Shown here: positions 10,696 to 18,405 of the stretch, one piece after another
Position numbering within the stretch: the stretch's first letter is position 1
How the letters are laid out: each line of letters opens with the position of its first letter
Assembly: GCF_003955755.1 (NCBI RefSeq)
Contig: NZ_CP034465.1
Span: forward strand, 496,001 to 560,000
Direction: 5' to 3'
Length of the DNA stretch: 64,000 bases
Source of the DNA: Jeotgalibaca ciconiae
GTDB taxonomy: Bacteria; Bacillota; Bacilli; Lactobacillales; Aerococcaceae
Translations under genes and position numbers: made by a program
Notes under the pieces: model-generated
Seen by the model: only the letters and a program-made list of their open reading frames with translations
Told to the model about the DNA's origin: nothing
Databases searched by the model: none

Positions 10696-10830
10696 TACTA
10701 CAAGAAAAGCGAACAAGTCCGCCTAAATTTGTAGTAAGAGGAAATTTGGCTATAAATTGTTGAGAGATTTACTGTTTTAGCGCTTATAAAGATGTTCAAG
10801 TTTATTTTATAGTCTGAACATCTGTATTCT
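10696..10830 (+). repeat. Degenerate family-2 foldback repeat with one hairpin unit
   Basis: AAGAAAAGCGAACAAGTCCGCCT and later GGAAATTTGGCTATAAATTGT match the start of the 213-bp family (best copy 39598-39810), but the rest is diverged. It runs into a hairpin with arms AGATGTTCA and TGAACATCT (10790-10822), the same arm sequence as the triple array at 39382. Confidence 0.6.
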
Positions 10831-10861
10831 ATAAAATAGCTAAAAACACCATTTAAGGTAG

Positions 10862-10890
10862 AAAAAGAGCCATTTTTTTCCGGCTCTCTT
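10862..10890 (-). terminator. Terminator of the cstR operon
   Basis: Minus strand AGAGCC, A-rich loop, GGCTCT, TTTTT just past the cstR stop. Confidence 0.85.
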
Positions 10891-10897
10891 TCTGTAC

Positions 10898-11158
10898 TTA
10901 TTTTTTTATTATCATCTCAACTGCTTGCTCGATTTTTTGAGCTTGTACATTCAAATCTTCTTCAGGATTTTGTAAACAATTCTGTAAATTCTCTGCCACA
11001 ATAATCCCCATGATACGATCCACGCTCGAGCGAACTGCACTTAACTGTGTAATGACGTCGATACATTCTTTTTCTTCTTCAATCATCTTTTGAATGCCGC
11101 GAATTTGGCCTTCTGCTCTTTTCAATCGATTCAACACTTTCTTATTACATGAACTCAT
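10898..11158 (-). CDS. cstR: CstR-type persulfide-sensing repressor
   Basis: 86 aa of the CsoR/RcnR (DUF156) all-helical repressor family. It has Cys32 (KECIDVI) and Cys61 (ENLQNCL), and Asn in place of the copper-ligand His of CsoR (NLQNC), so it fits CstR, which forms a di- or trisulfide link on exposure to sulfane sulfur, rather than a copper sensor. The segment GIIVAENLQNC strongly resembles staphylococcal CstR. Its ATG overlaps the stop of the preceding rhodanese gene (ATGA). All neighbours are sulfur-transfer enzymes. Last gene of the operon it probably represses. Confidence 0.9.
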   Translation of the reverse strand: MSSCNKKVLNRLKRAEGQIRGIQKMIEEEKECIDVITQLSAVRSSVDRIMGIIVAENLQNCLQNPEEDLNVQAQKIEQAVEMIIKK

Positions 11159-11457
11159 TTGCTCACGGTCTCTCCTCTCCAGGCAGACATCCCACCCATT
11201 ACATTTATTACCTCATATCCTTTTTGAGATAAAAACTCACTAGCCATTGCTGAACGGTTGCCGGAATGGCAAATGATATAGTGTTCTGTTTTTTTATCGA
11301 TTTCAATAAAGTTTTTCCCTATTTCACTTAAGGGATAATTTATCGCTTTGGGAATATGACCTTGTGCAAACTCATCACGTTCTCGTACATCAATAATTGA
11401 TATTTTCTCTTTATAATTTTCTTGGTAGAATTCATTAATTCCTTTACTCTGATACAT
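11155..11457 (-). CDS. Single-domain rhodanese sulfurtransferase
   Basis: 100 aa. IIDVRERDEFAQGHIPKAIN is the rhodanese N-terminal signature and IICHSGNRS the active-site loop with catalytic Cys; it ends NVMGGMSAWRGE. It likely moves sulfane sulfur between low-molecular-weight persulfides and acceptors. The start is ATG 11457 behind AAAGGAGATC. It overlaps the end of the reductase gene by 14 bp and is coupled to cstR downstream. Confidence 0.92.
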   Translation of the reverse strand: MYQSKGINEFYQENYKEKISIIDVRERDEFAQGHIPKAINYPLSEIGKNFIEIDKKTEHYIICHSGNRSAMASEFLSQKGYEVINVMGGMSAWRGETVSK

Positions 11458-13105
11458 GTGTGATCTCCTTTGGTCTAATGGCTTGATACAAAGCAAATGC
11501 TCCGTCTAAATTTTTAACAGTAAAACCATTTTGTTTCAGTATCCGCTCTCCAATATAGCTTCGAAGTCCGCTATGGCAGCTTATAATATATGCTTGGTTC
11601 TTATCAAGTTCATCCATTCGGGAACGTAATTCATCTAGTGGTATATGGACCGCCTCTTTGAAGCGTCCGTTTGCCAGTTCCTCTTCTGAACGAACATCTA
11701 GTATTTTTGTGCCTGATGCAAGCTCTTTCGATAGTTGATGCCATTGAACATTCTCACTTAACCCGTCGATAATATTCATTGCAGCATATCCAATCATATT
11801 CACAGGATCTTTAGCAGATCCGAAAGGAGGAGCATAGGCCAATTCCAACTCAGGTAAATCAAAAATCGTCATTTCCCCTTTAATAGCGGTTGCTAATACA
11901 TCAATCCTTTTATCAACACCCTTTTCTCCAATTCCTTGGGCGCCATATATTTTCCCTGTTTTTGGATCGAAAATTAGTTTTAGTAAAATGTCAGTTGCTC
12001 CTGGATAATAAGCAGCGTGGTCTTTTCCTATGGTGTGAACAATCTGATAATCTAAACCAGCATTCGACACAGCTCGTTCCGTTATGCCGGTTGATGCCGC
12101 AGTTAGATTAAAAATCCGAACAATTGCGGTGCCAATACTACCTTTATTTTGTCGATTTAATCCTGCAATAACATCTGCTACTTGGCGACCTTGTCGATTA
12201 GCTGGCGACGCCAAGGAAATTAAAGCTTCTTCTCCGGTAATCTGTTGATTGACGACAATTGCATCTCCGACTGCATAAATATCTGGATTACTCGTTTGGT
12301 AATTTTTGTCCACTATAATGCCACCGCGAAATCCCAATGACAAACCTGCTTCTTTTGCCAACTTATTTTCCGGCTGAACCCCAACCGATAGAATAACAAT
12401 ATCCGCTTCTATTTCTGTATGATCTTCTAAAACAACGACTCTACCATTATCCAATAATTTTGTCGCTGACTGCGCAGTAATCACTTTGATATTATTTTTT
12501 TCTAATTCTTTTGTTACATATGTTGCCATTTCTTCATCCAATGGCGGCAGTACATGAGGTGCTTTTTCTACAATTGTGACGTCTAAACCTCTATTTTTCA
12601 AGTTTTCAGCCATTTCTAATCCGATGAAACCAGCACCGACAACAAGTGCCTTTTCGACATCTCGATTTTCCAAATGTTTCATAATTTTATCTAAATCAGG
12701 AACATTTCTCAAAGTAAACACATTTTTTGCTTCTGAAAGACCACTGATATCAGGTACGAACGGCTTTGCGCCGGGAGATAAAATAAGTTTATCATACGTT
12801 TCAGTGTGCTCTCCTTGCATATTTTTTATATAGACTACTTTCTCAGCCGGATTAATCGAAATAACTTCTTGATTTACACGTACGTCAATTTTAAAGCGTT
12901 CATATAATGATTCTGGTGTCTGAAGCAACAAGCGATCATGATCTTCAATTTCTCCTGAAACATAATAAGGCAATCCGCAGTTCGCAAAAGAAACATGAGG
13001 TCCTTTTTCAAATACCACGATTTCAATATCTTCCCTTAAACGACGTAATCTAGTTGCTGCAGACATTCCTCCTGCAACTCCACCGACAATGACTACTTTT
13101 TTCAT
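11444..13105 (-). CDS. CoA-disulfide reductase / persulfide reductase with fused rhodanese
   Basis: 553 aa. FAD-binding GGVAGGMSAATRLRR at the N-terminus, redox Cys43 in SFANCGLPYY, an NAD(P)H-binding GAGFIGLEMAENL segment, then the dimerisation domain and a C-terminal rhodanese domain (ISCHSGLRS) from about residue 455. This CoADR-RHD architecture reduces CoA or glutathione-type persulfides with NAD(P)H, releasing sulfide. Start ATG 13105 follows GGGAGATAA. Second gene of the cst-like operon. Such proteins are often annotated simply as FAD-dependent oxidoreductase. Confidence 0.93.
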   Translation of the reverse strand: MKKVVIVGGVAGGMSAATRLRRLREDIEIVVFEKGPHVSFANCGLPYYVSGEIEDHDRLLLQTPESLYERFKIDVRVNQEVISINPAEKVVYIKNMQGEHTETYDKLILSPGAKPFVPDISGLSEAKNVFTLRNVPDLDKIMKHLENRDVEKALVVGAGFIGLEMAENLKNRGLDVTIVEKAPHVLPPLDEEMATYVTKELEKNNIKVITAQSATKLLDNGRVVVLEDHTEIEADIVILSVGVQPENKLAKEAGLSLGFRGGIIVDKNYQTSNPDIYAVGDAIVVNQQITGEEALISLASPANRQGRQVADVIAGLNRQNKGSIGTAIVRIFNLTAASTGITERAVSNAGLDYQIVHTIGKDHAAYYPGATDILLKLIFDPKTGKIYGAQGIGEKGVDKRIDVLATAIKGEMTIFDLPELELAYAPPFGSAKDPVNMIGYAAMNIIDGLSENVQWHQLSKELASGTKILDVRSEEELANGRFKEAVHIPLDELRSRMDELDKNQAYIISCHSGLRSYIGERILKQNGFTVKNLDGAFALYQAIRPKEITHVSE

Positions 13106-13108
13106 TAA

Positions 13109-13432
13109 TTATCTCCCTCTCCTGACTTCTCCACTCCATTGATTCATTCCACCGCGTACATTTTTTACTTGGTAGCCCTTCTTTGACAGGATTTTCGAAG
13201 CTTGTTTGCTGCGCATACCACTTTGGCAAATGACATATATTTCTTGTCCAAAATTCCCTTTAAAAGATTCAATCTTTTGCAAAGGAACATTCTTAGCTTG
13301 CTTAATATGCCCCACCTGGTATTCGTTACTCGTACGAACATCGATTAATTGAATATTATTCTGCACTTCTTTTAGAAGCTCTTTTGTTGATACACTGTCG
13401 ATTTTTCTGAATAGACTAAACACAGTTATCAT
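13109..13432 (-). CDS. Rhodanese-like sulfurtransferase, first gene of cst-like operon
   Basis: 107 aa single-domain rhodanese with QLIDVRTSNEYQVGHI and the loop VICQSGMRS (catalytic Cys). It carries a short hydrophobic N-terminus (MITVFSLFRKID) that may reflect a loose membrane association. The start has GAGGAGGGG. Third rhodanese domain encoded by the operon; the three active loops differ (CQSGMR, CHSGLR, CHSGNR), so they probably have different partners. Confidence 0.9.
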   Translation of the reverse strand: MITVFSLFRKIDSVSTKELLKEVQNNIQLIDVRTSNEYQVGHIKQAKNVPLQKIESFKGNFGQEIYVICQSGMRSKQASKILSKKGYQVKNVRGGMNQWSGEVRRGR

Positions 13433-13443
13433 CCCCTCCTCAC

Positions 13444-13487
13444 ATACCCATAGGGGTATATTACTATGTAACGTATTCGCCTGTCAA
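13444..13487 (-). promoter_or_regulatory. Promoter and CstR/CsoR-type operator of the sulfur operon
   Basis: Minus strand TTGACA (13482-13487), 18 bp, TAATAT (13458-13463). The palindrome ATACCCATAGGGGTAT (13444-13459) overlaps the -10 box and start site and has the TACCC-GGGTA layout of CsoR/CstR operators, so the operon is very probably autorepressed by its last gene. Confidence 0.85.
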
Positions 13488-13588
13488 CCAAACAGATTGA
13501 AGTTTTTCAGTATGGCATTCGCATAATGAGACAATTTTTTCATTAGACAGGATTTGTTCGCTAGACATTGATGCCCGAGTCGATACAA

Positions 13589-13735
13589 AAGTGCAAGCTT
13601 CAGCAGTATTTTATTGCTTGTAGCTTACACTTTTTTGAAAAGAGACACCTTCACAGCTTTTTTCAGCTCTGAAGCTCCCACTTTCCTTATAAGTGCAACT
13701 TTCAACGTAAAATAAACTGTTGAAGGTTACTTATA
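13589..13735 (+). repeat. Triple hairpin array, locus 1
   Basis: Three imperfect hairpins start at about 13589, 13639 and 13688 (spacing 50 and 49). Arms are variants of one word, AAGTGCAAGCTTCA, and its complement. The third is the best (ATAAGTGCAACTTTCA against TGAAGGTTACTTAT). A decayed stretch at 13520-13575 resembles the right end of the 213-bp repeat (CTAGACATTGATG). No terminator T-run is attached. Confidence 0.65.
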
Positions 13736-13838
13736 GTCATGAAAAACGTTTTGTACTCAATATTTTTTTAAAAGAATGATACACTTATGATAGTGGAACA
13801 CGAACACTTCTAATTGATTTTGAAGGAGAGATTTATTT

Positions 13839-14840
13839 ATGTTAAAAGCTGTATTTATTTTTGCAGATAAAATAAAAGATCGAGATTATTCTCCCAGCGT
13901 TCTAGAAGAAATTGGAAAACATGTAGAAATTCTAGAACCTCGATTAACGAAAGATAATTATATGGAATATTGGGATTTGATTGAACAAGCAGATATCATT
14001 TTTTCTGGTATTGGCGCACCTAGAATGGATAAGGAGTTTCTTGATCATGCACCTAATTTGAAAGCTATTTTCTATGCTGCCGGCACAATGAAACACATCC
14101 TTACGGACGACGAAGCTTGGAGTCGTGAAATTACAATCACAACGGCTAATGTTGCGAATGCCATTCCAGTTGCGGAATACACCTTAGGCCAGATTCTGTT
14201 GTCTTTAAAAAACAGCTGGTACCTATCTAGAAAATTACGCGAAGAAAAAACGTATACGAATGGTATTGATTATTCGATTGCAGGTGTCTATGATTCAACT
14301 GTTGGGATTATTTCTTTAAGCCAGATTGGTAAACTAGTGATTGATCATTTGAAAAACTTTCAGGTTGATATTGCTCTTTATGATCCTTTTGTTACAGATG
14401 AACAAGCAAAAGAATTAGGGGTAAAACTCTGTTCTTTAGAAGAGCTTTTCGAAATTTCCGATGTAGTTTCCTTGCATGCACCTCGTTTACCGGAGACGAT
14501 GCGGATGATTACTGGAGAACATTTACAATCCATGAAGAAAAATGCAACTTTTATCAATACAGCACGAGGAGAAATTGTTCGTGAAGAGGAAATGATTGAA
14601 GTGCTGAAAAATCGTTCGGACCTTACGGCTTTATTAGACGTAACGGCTCCTGAACCTCCAGAATCAGACTCACCGTTATATACATTGGGAAATGTTTTCC
14701 TTACTCCTCATATCGCCGGCAGTGTCGGAAAAGAACGTCAAAGACTCGGTATGTTTATGTTGGAAGAGTTAAAGCGCTATTTAGATAACGAGCCTTTAAA
14801 ATATCAAATTACAAAAGAAGCATTCAAGCATATGGCTTAA
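13839..14840 (+). CDS. D-isomer-specific 2-hydroxyacid dehydrogenase family protein
   Basis: 333 aa NAD(P)-dependent dehydrogenase. The catalytic Arg (NTARGEIV), Glu (LDVTAPEPP) and His (LTPHIAGS) are present. The nucleotide-binding turn reads VGIISLSQIGK, lacking two of the glycines of GxGxxG, which may alter cofactor preference. Start ATG follows GAAGGAGAG. The next gene starts 16 bp on and is a sugar-phosphate isomerase-like protein, so the pair probably acts on a sugar acid; the convergent uronate cluster supports this. Substrate unknown. Confidence 0.88.
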   Translation: MLKAVFIFADKIKDRDYSPSVLEEIGKHVEILEPRLTKDNYMEYWDLIEQADIIFSGIGAPRMDKEFLDHAPNLKAIFYAAGTMKHILTDDEAWSREITITTANVANAIPVAEYTLGQILLSLKNSWYLSRKLREEKTYTNGIDYSIAGVYDSTVGIISLSQIGKLVIDHLKNFQVDIALYDPFVTDEQAKELGVKLCSLEELFEISDVVSLHAPRLPETMRMITGEHLQSMKKNATFINTARGEIVREEEMIEVLKNRSDLTALLDVTAPEPPESDSPLYTLGNVFLTPHIAGSVGKERQRLGMFMLEELKRYLDNEPLKYQITKEAFKHMA

Positions 14841-14855
14841 AGAAAGGATGAGATT

Positions 14856-15619
14856 TTGTTGAATCAATTGGGTATTTGTTCCGTAACATTCAGAAAAAAA
14901 ACTCCCGCGGAAATTATTGACCTTGTTCAAAAAGCTGGTTTGCATGCAATTGAATGGGGTGGCGACGAACATGTTCCCCCTACTGATTTGGAAAATGCTG
15001 CAAAAATCGGTAATCAAACTCGTTTAGCAGGCCTAGAAGTGTCCTCATATGGCTCCTATTATTATGCAGGAGAGGGACAAGATTTTAGTCCATTTTTGAA
15101 AACAGCGCTCGCTCTGCAAACAGATTCTATCCGAATTTGGGCAAAAAAATGAACTTTAAAAAGGAAATAGGGAAAATTGGTGAAGAAGAATTTGCGAAGA
15201 TAGTTAGCGATATAAAGCAAGCCGCTCAATTAGCTCAATCTCAAAATGTATCCTTACATCTTGAATTCCATCAAGGAACCTATACAGATACCACAGAGAG
15301 TGCAAAACGATTAATAGAAGAAATTGATGAGCCAAATGTTTATTTATACTGGCAGCCACTCGCCTACACTTCAAAAGAAGAACGATTAGAGCAAATCAAA
15401 GAGCTAAGTGCGTATATCAGCAACGTACATGTATTTCAATGGGATAGCGAATTTAAACGCTACCCTTTGGCAGACGGAAAAAATGAGTGGAATGATTATA
15501 TTAATCAAGTCCAAACACTTTCTTCAAATAAACATTATTTCTTGTTAGAATTTATGAAAGACAATTCGATTGATCAATTTGAAGAGGATGCTGTTGTTTT
15601 TAAAGAAATATTGGCATAA
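14856..15619 (+). pseudogene. Sugar phosphate isomerase/epimerase-like TIM barrel, frameshifted at an A7 run
   Basis: Two frames together encode about 254 aa of an AP-endonuclease-2/xylose-isomerase-like barrel: LGICSVTFRKKTPAEIIDLV, AIEWGGDEHVPP at the start, then LHLEFHQGTY and HYFLLEFMKDNS with metal-ligand-like Glu/His. Frame one stops at GCA AAA AAA TGA (about 15142-15153); the rest continues in the -1 frame straight after. Eight A instead of seven would restore one frame. The zero-frame A AAA AAA heptamer is also a plausible slippage site, so this could be a recent mutation, sequencing error, phase variation or recoding. Start TTG 14856 or 14859 behind AAAGGATG. Confidence 0.75.
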
Positions 15620-15667
15620 AAATAAGGGATCTCGGCCACGAGACTCCCTTATTTTTATGCCAATATT
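15607..15667. terminator. Bidirectional terminator inside a long inverted repeat
   Basis: The arms (15607-15629 and 15645-15667) are perfect complements over 23 bp. An inner TCTCG/CGAGA stem follows. Arms include the last codons and stops of both convergent genes, so both proteins end in Ile-Leu-Ala. AAATAAGGGA/TCCCTTATTT gives T tracts in both directions. Confidence 0.9.
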
Positions 15668-16236
15668 GGTAAAACTTCTATCACTCGAGGCGAGAATTGA
15701 AGTTGGTTCAATATTTTTGAAAAATGATACGCACCTACTTCACTAGCAACCGGAAGTTGTTCTGTTTTTTTTAGAAATCCAAATCGCTTTCTTTTCAAAA
15801 TTTTCGAGTAAGTATAAATGTCTGCTTCATTCATCTCAATAATATGATATAATTCATGGCTCAATATCAATTGTTTGAATTGCTTTTCATCAATCAACTC
15901 GCCCATTCCTTTTTTTAGAATGAGCTGGTGTAACCTTTTAACGGTACTCGTAAAAATCACTAACTTTTTCTCGCTGTCGTCATACAATGCAATATTTGGT
16001 GATGAAATAAGTTCATCTACATGAACAACTGTAACTCCGTATGATTCGATAACCGCAGTAAGATTTGTTTCTGAATTCTCTAACTGTAACATTTTATAAA
16101 CTTTCTCTGCGCTAATAACAGATTTCTCAATTACTTCTTGCACGTTGATACTTTTTAGAATAGTTGGTGAGAGTTCTTTAAACAACTCTTCATACCACTC
16201 ATAATCTGTTTTATTTAGTAATTCAGAAAGTTCCAT
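15655..16236 (-). CDS. Uncharacterised protein with HExxH motif (ImmA/IrrE-like)
   Basis: 193 aa, no signal or membrane segment. HELYH at about 127-131 followed by a Glu-rich helix (ASEVGAYHF near 165) resembles the zinc-peptidase helix pair of ImmA/IrrE proteins, but the rest is not familiar to me and there is no DNA-binding domain. It starts 2 bp after the hydantoinase-like gene and is presumably coexpressed with it, with no strong Shine-Dalgarno of its own. A peptidase or a structural metal-binding role in this sugar-acid cluster are both possible. Confidence 0.6.
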   Translation of the reverse strand: MELSELLNKTDYEWYEELFKELSPTILKSINVQEVIEKSVISAEKVYKMLQLENSETNLTAVIESYGVTVVHVDELISSPNIALYDDSEKKLVIFTSTVKRLHQLILKKGMGELIDEKQFKQLILSHELYHIIEMNEADIYTYSKILKRKRFGFLKKTEQLPVASEVGAYHFSKILNQLQFSPRVIEVLPILA

Positions 16237-16238
16237 AA

Positions 16239-18359
16239 TTACAATCCATTTTTTGCAGCTACAACATACAGTTCCTGATCAGGATCAAAGTCTACCAACT
16301 CTGCTTGAATCAGCCCCACTACTTGCTCAACTTCTGGAATTCCCGAATAGTCTAGAATTCGCATCCCATCAATAAGATAAATATCAGGATTAATCCTTAT
16401 TTCACTTCCATAGTTTGTATATGTGTTCCACAAATTCACAATAGCCTTATCCAACTCACTAAAAGTAACTTTTTGTCCACCACCATGACCTCTTTGTATT
16501 TTTAAGAAACCCTGATTGTCGATAATTCTAAGTTGATTTTGTTCTCCTTTATTGTAGGAGAAACAGTATGTTTTTCCATTGGTATAATCTACTACAAGCT
16601 TACCATCAACATCTTTAATCGTTTCCGACGCAATTGTCTGAGCTTCTTCTAAAGTGATATCTTTCGATAAATCTGTCGTCCGAACTTCAGTAGAGCCCAA
16701 AGCAATGGCAGTAATTTTCTGAGCTTGTTCATCGATTTCTACATATACTTCAATCGTATCTTCAACTGCCCCACTCTTAATCGCTAAGTCTTTTGCTTCT
16801 TTTTTTAATTGGGCAATATCTTCTACAGTTGGATTCGGCACAGTTCGTTCGACCATCTCGCGTACCATCGCTAACGCAACACCAATAGAAGAGATGACTT
16901 CAGCTTGGTCTGGTATTTGGTACATCATATCCAGTTTATTAGCTGTATAGCGAACTAACGCTCCAGCCCCACCACCGGCCCCAACAACTACTACCTGCTC
17001 TCTCTCAATATCATACTTTTCAATCAAATCTTCAATAATAGGAATGATTTTCTTACTTGATGCATCCAAAATAGCATCAGCTGTTTCTTCAACCGTTTTA
17101 CCAAGTTCATCCGCAAGAAGCTTTACACCAACATAACTTGATTCATAAATCCCTTTAGCAAAATCATCATCACTTACAAGTTTTAAGGCATTTGCTGCAC
17201 AAGTATTCGTTAGCGCCACGGATTCGCCATTGTTTAAGCGTATCGCTACATAATCACTTGGATCGTTTTCAGTAGGCTTCATACGATATACTTCTGCTCC
17301 TTCAAATAATTCTGGTGGCGTGAAAGCAACGTATCCCATATCAGCAATGTGTGCACTACGAGGTCCTACATCAACTACTTCGCTATTATTCGCTCTCACC
17401 ATACTCCCTCCAGCAACTCCAGTAACGTGAACATCTAATGAATTAATGTAAGTACGGTGACCCCCGATGATAGAATAATCCACTGCCGGCTTTCCATTCT
17501 TGATTACACTAATATCTGTCGAAGTTCCGCCTACTTCTACGAATACTGCATTTGATGTGCGTAAGTACATGAGCGCTCCACTCACGCTTGCTGCAGGTCC
17601 TGATAACATCGTTAGAATCGGTCTTTTCTTCATCTCTGTTACTTCCATAACTCCGCCATCACCTCTCATAATCATGAGAGGCACCTGAATACCAGCTTCC
17701 TTAACACTATTCTCTGTGCTATTTGCTGTTTCTAGCATGGTCGGTAAGATACTTGCATTTAGTGTTGCAGTCTTTGTTCGAGTAGCTAATCCATAAAGTT
17801 TGGTTATTTCTGATGCGCTTGTTGATAGGAGTCCTTTTTTTCTGGCTATTTCTGAAACAAGTGTTTCTTCTCTTGCATCATCCACTCCAAAAGCTTTACT
17901 TGCAACAATAACATTAACTCCTTGATTTATTAATTCATCAATCGTTTGTTCAATAGTTTTTTCCGTAATATCTTTTGCTTTTAAATATCTTGATTCTACT
18001 TCAATTTTTTTACCATTTCCTAAGTCAATGTTATTTGTTTTTGTTTGTCTTCTTGCAAAGAATCCTTCAATTCCTCCCTTGCCCATACCGATAATACCAG
18101 CTTTAGAAACATCACCTTCCAGTAATGCATTCGTCGCTTGGGTCGTACTATGAGCGATAAAAATAACTTCTTCCGGTTTGATATTATTTTGATCTAAACA
18201 CTGCTTGAAAGCGTCTACTACGCCTTGAGCAACCCCTTTTTCATGATGGTGAGTTGTCATCACAGAACCTTTCCCTACAATTTCGACAGTTTGATTATCA
18301 ATTGCGACAGCCTTCGTATGCGTTCCCCCAACATCAATTCCAATTCTAATTGACCTCAT
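16239..18359 (-). CDS. Hydantoinase/oxoprolinase family protein (HyuA-like)
   Basis: 706 aa. The N-terminal RIGIDVGGTHTKAVAID is the ATP-binding acetate/sugar-kinase-like fold of the hydantoinase A family. VEVGGTSTDISVIKNGKPA and VVVGAGGGAGALVRYTA are further family motifs. Known relatives are ATP-dependent amide or lactam hydrolases, usually with a HyuB partner; none is encoded here. Start ATG 18359 has AAGGAGGG. It sits 46 bp behind a transporter in a uxuB-uxuA cluster, which is not the usual hydantoin context, so the substrate is open. Confidence 0.85.
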   Translation of the reverse strand: MRSIRIGIDVGGTHTKAVAIDNQTVEIVGKGSVMTTHHHEKGVAQGVVDAFKQCLDQNNIKPEEVIFIAHSTTQATNALLEGDVSKAGIIGMGKGGIEGFFARRQTKTNNIDLGNGKKIEVESRYLKAKDITEKTIEQTIDELINQGVNVIVASKAFGVDDAREETLVSEIARKKGLLSTSASEITKLYGLATRTKTATLNASILPTMLETANSTENSVKEAGIQVPLMIMRGDGGVMEVTEMKKRPILTMLSGPAASVSGALMYLRTSNAVFVEVGGTSTDISVIKNGKPAVDYSIIGGHRTYINSLDVHVTGVAGGSMVRANNSEVVDVGPRSAHIADMGYVAFTPPELFEGAEVYRMKPTENDPSDYVAIRLNNGESVALTNTCAANALKLVSDDDFAKGIYESSYVGVKLLADELGKTVEETADAILDASSKKIIPIIEDLIEKYDIEREQVVVVGAGGGAGALVRYTANKLDMMYQIPDQAEVISSIGVALAMVREMVERTVPNPTVEDIAQLKKEAKDLAIKSGAVEDTIEVYVEIDEQAQKITAIALGSTEVRTTDLSKDITLEEAQTIASETIKDVDGKLVVDYTNGKTYCFSYNKGEQNQLRIIDNQGFLKIQRGHGGGQKVTFSELDKAIVNLWNTYTNYGSEIRINPDIYLIDGMRILDYSGIPEVEQVVGLIQAELVDFDPDQELYVVAAKNGL

Positions 18360-18405
18360 AGTCAGCCCTCCTTTTATATATTTTATTTCTACTAATAATT
18401 TTTAT

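Noticed and set aside
10898-11158. CsoR copper repressor
   Set aside because: The ligand histidine is replaced by Asn and all neighbours are sulfur-transfer genes.
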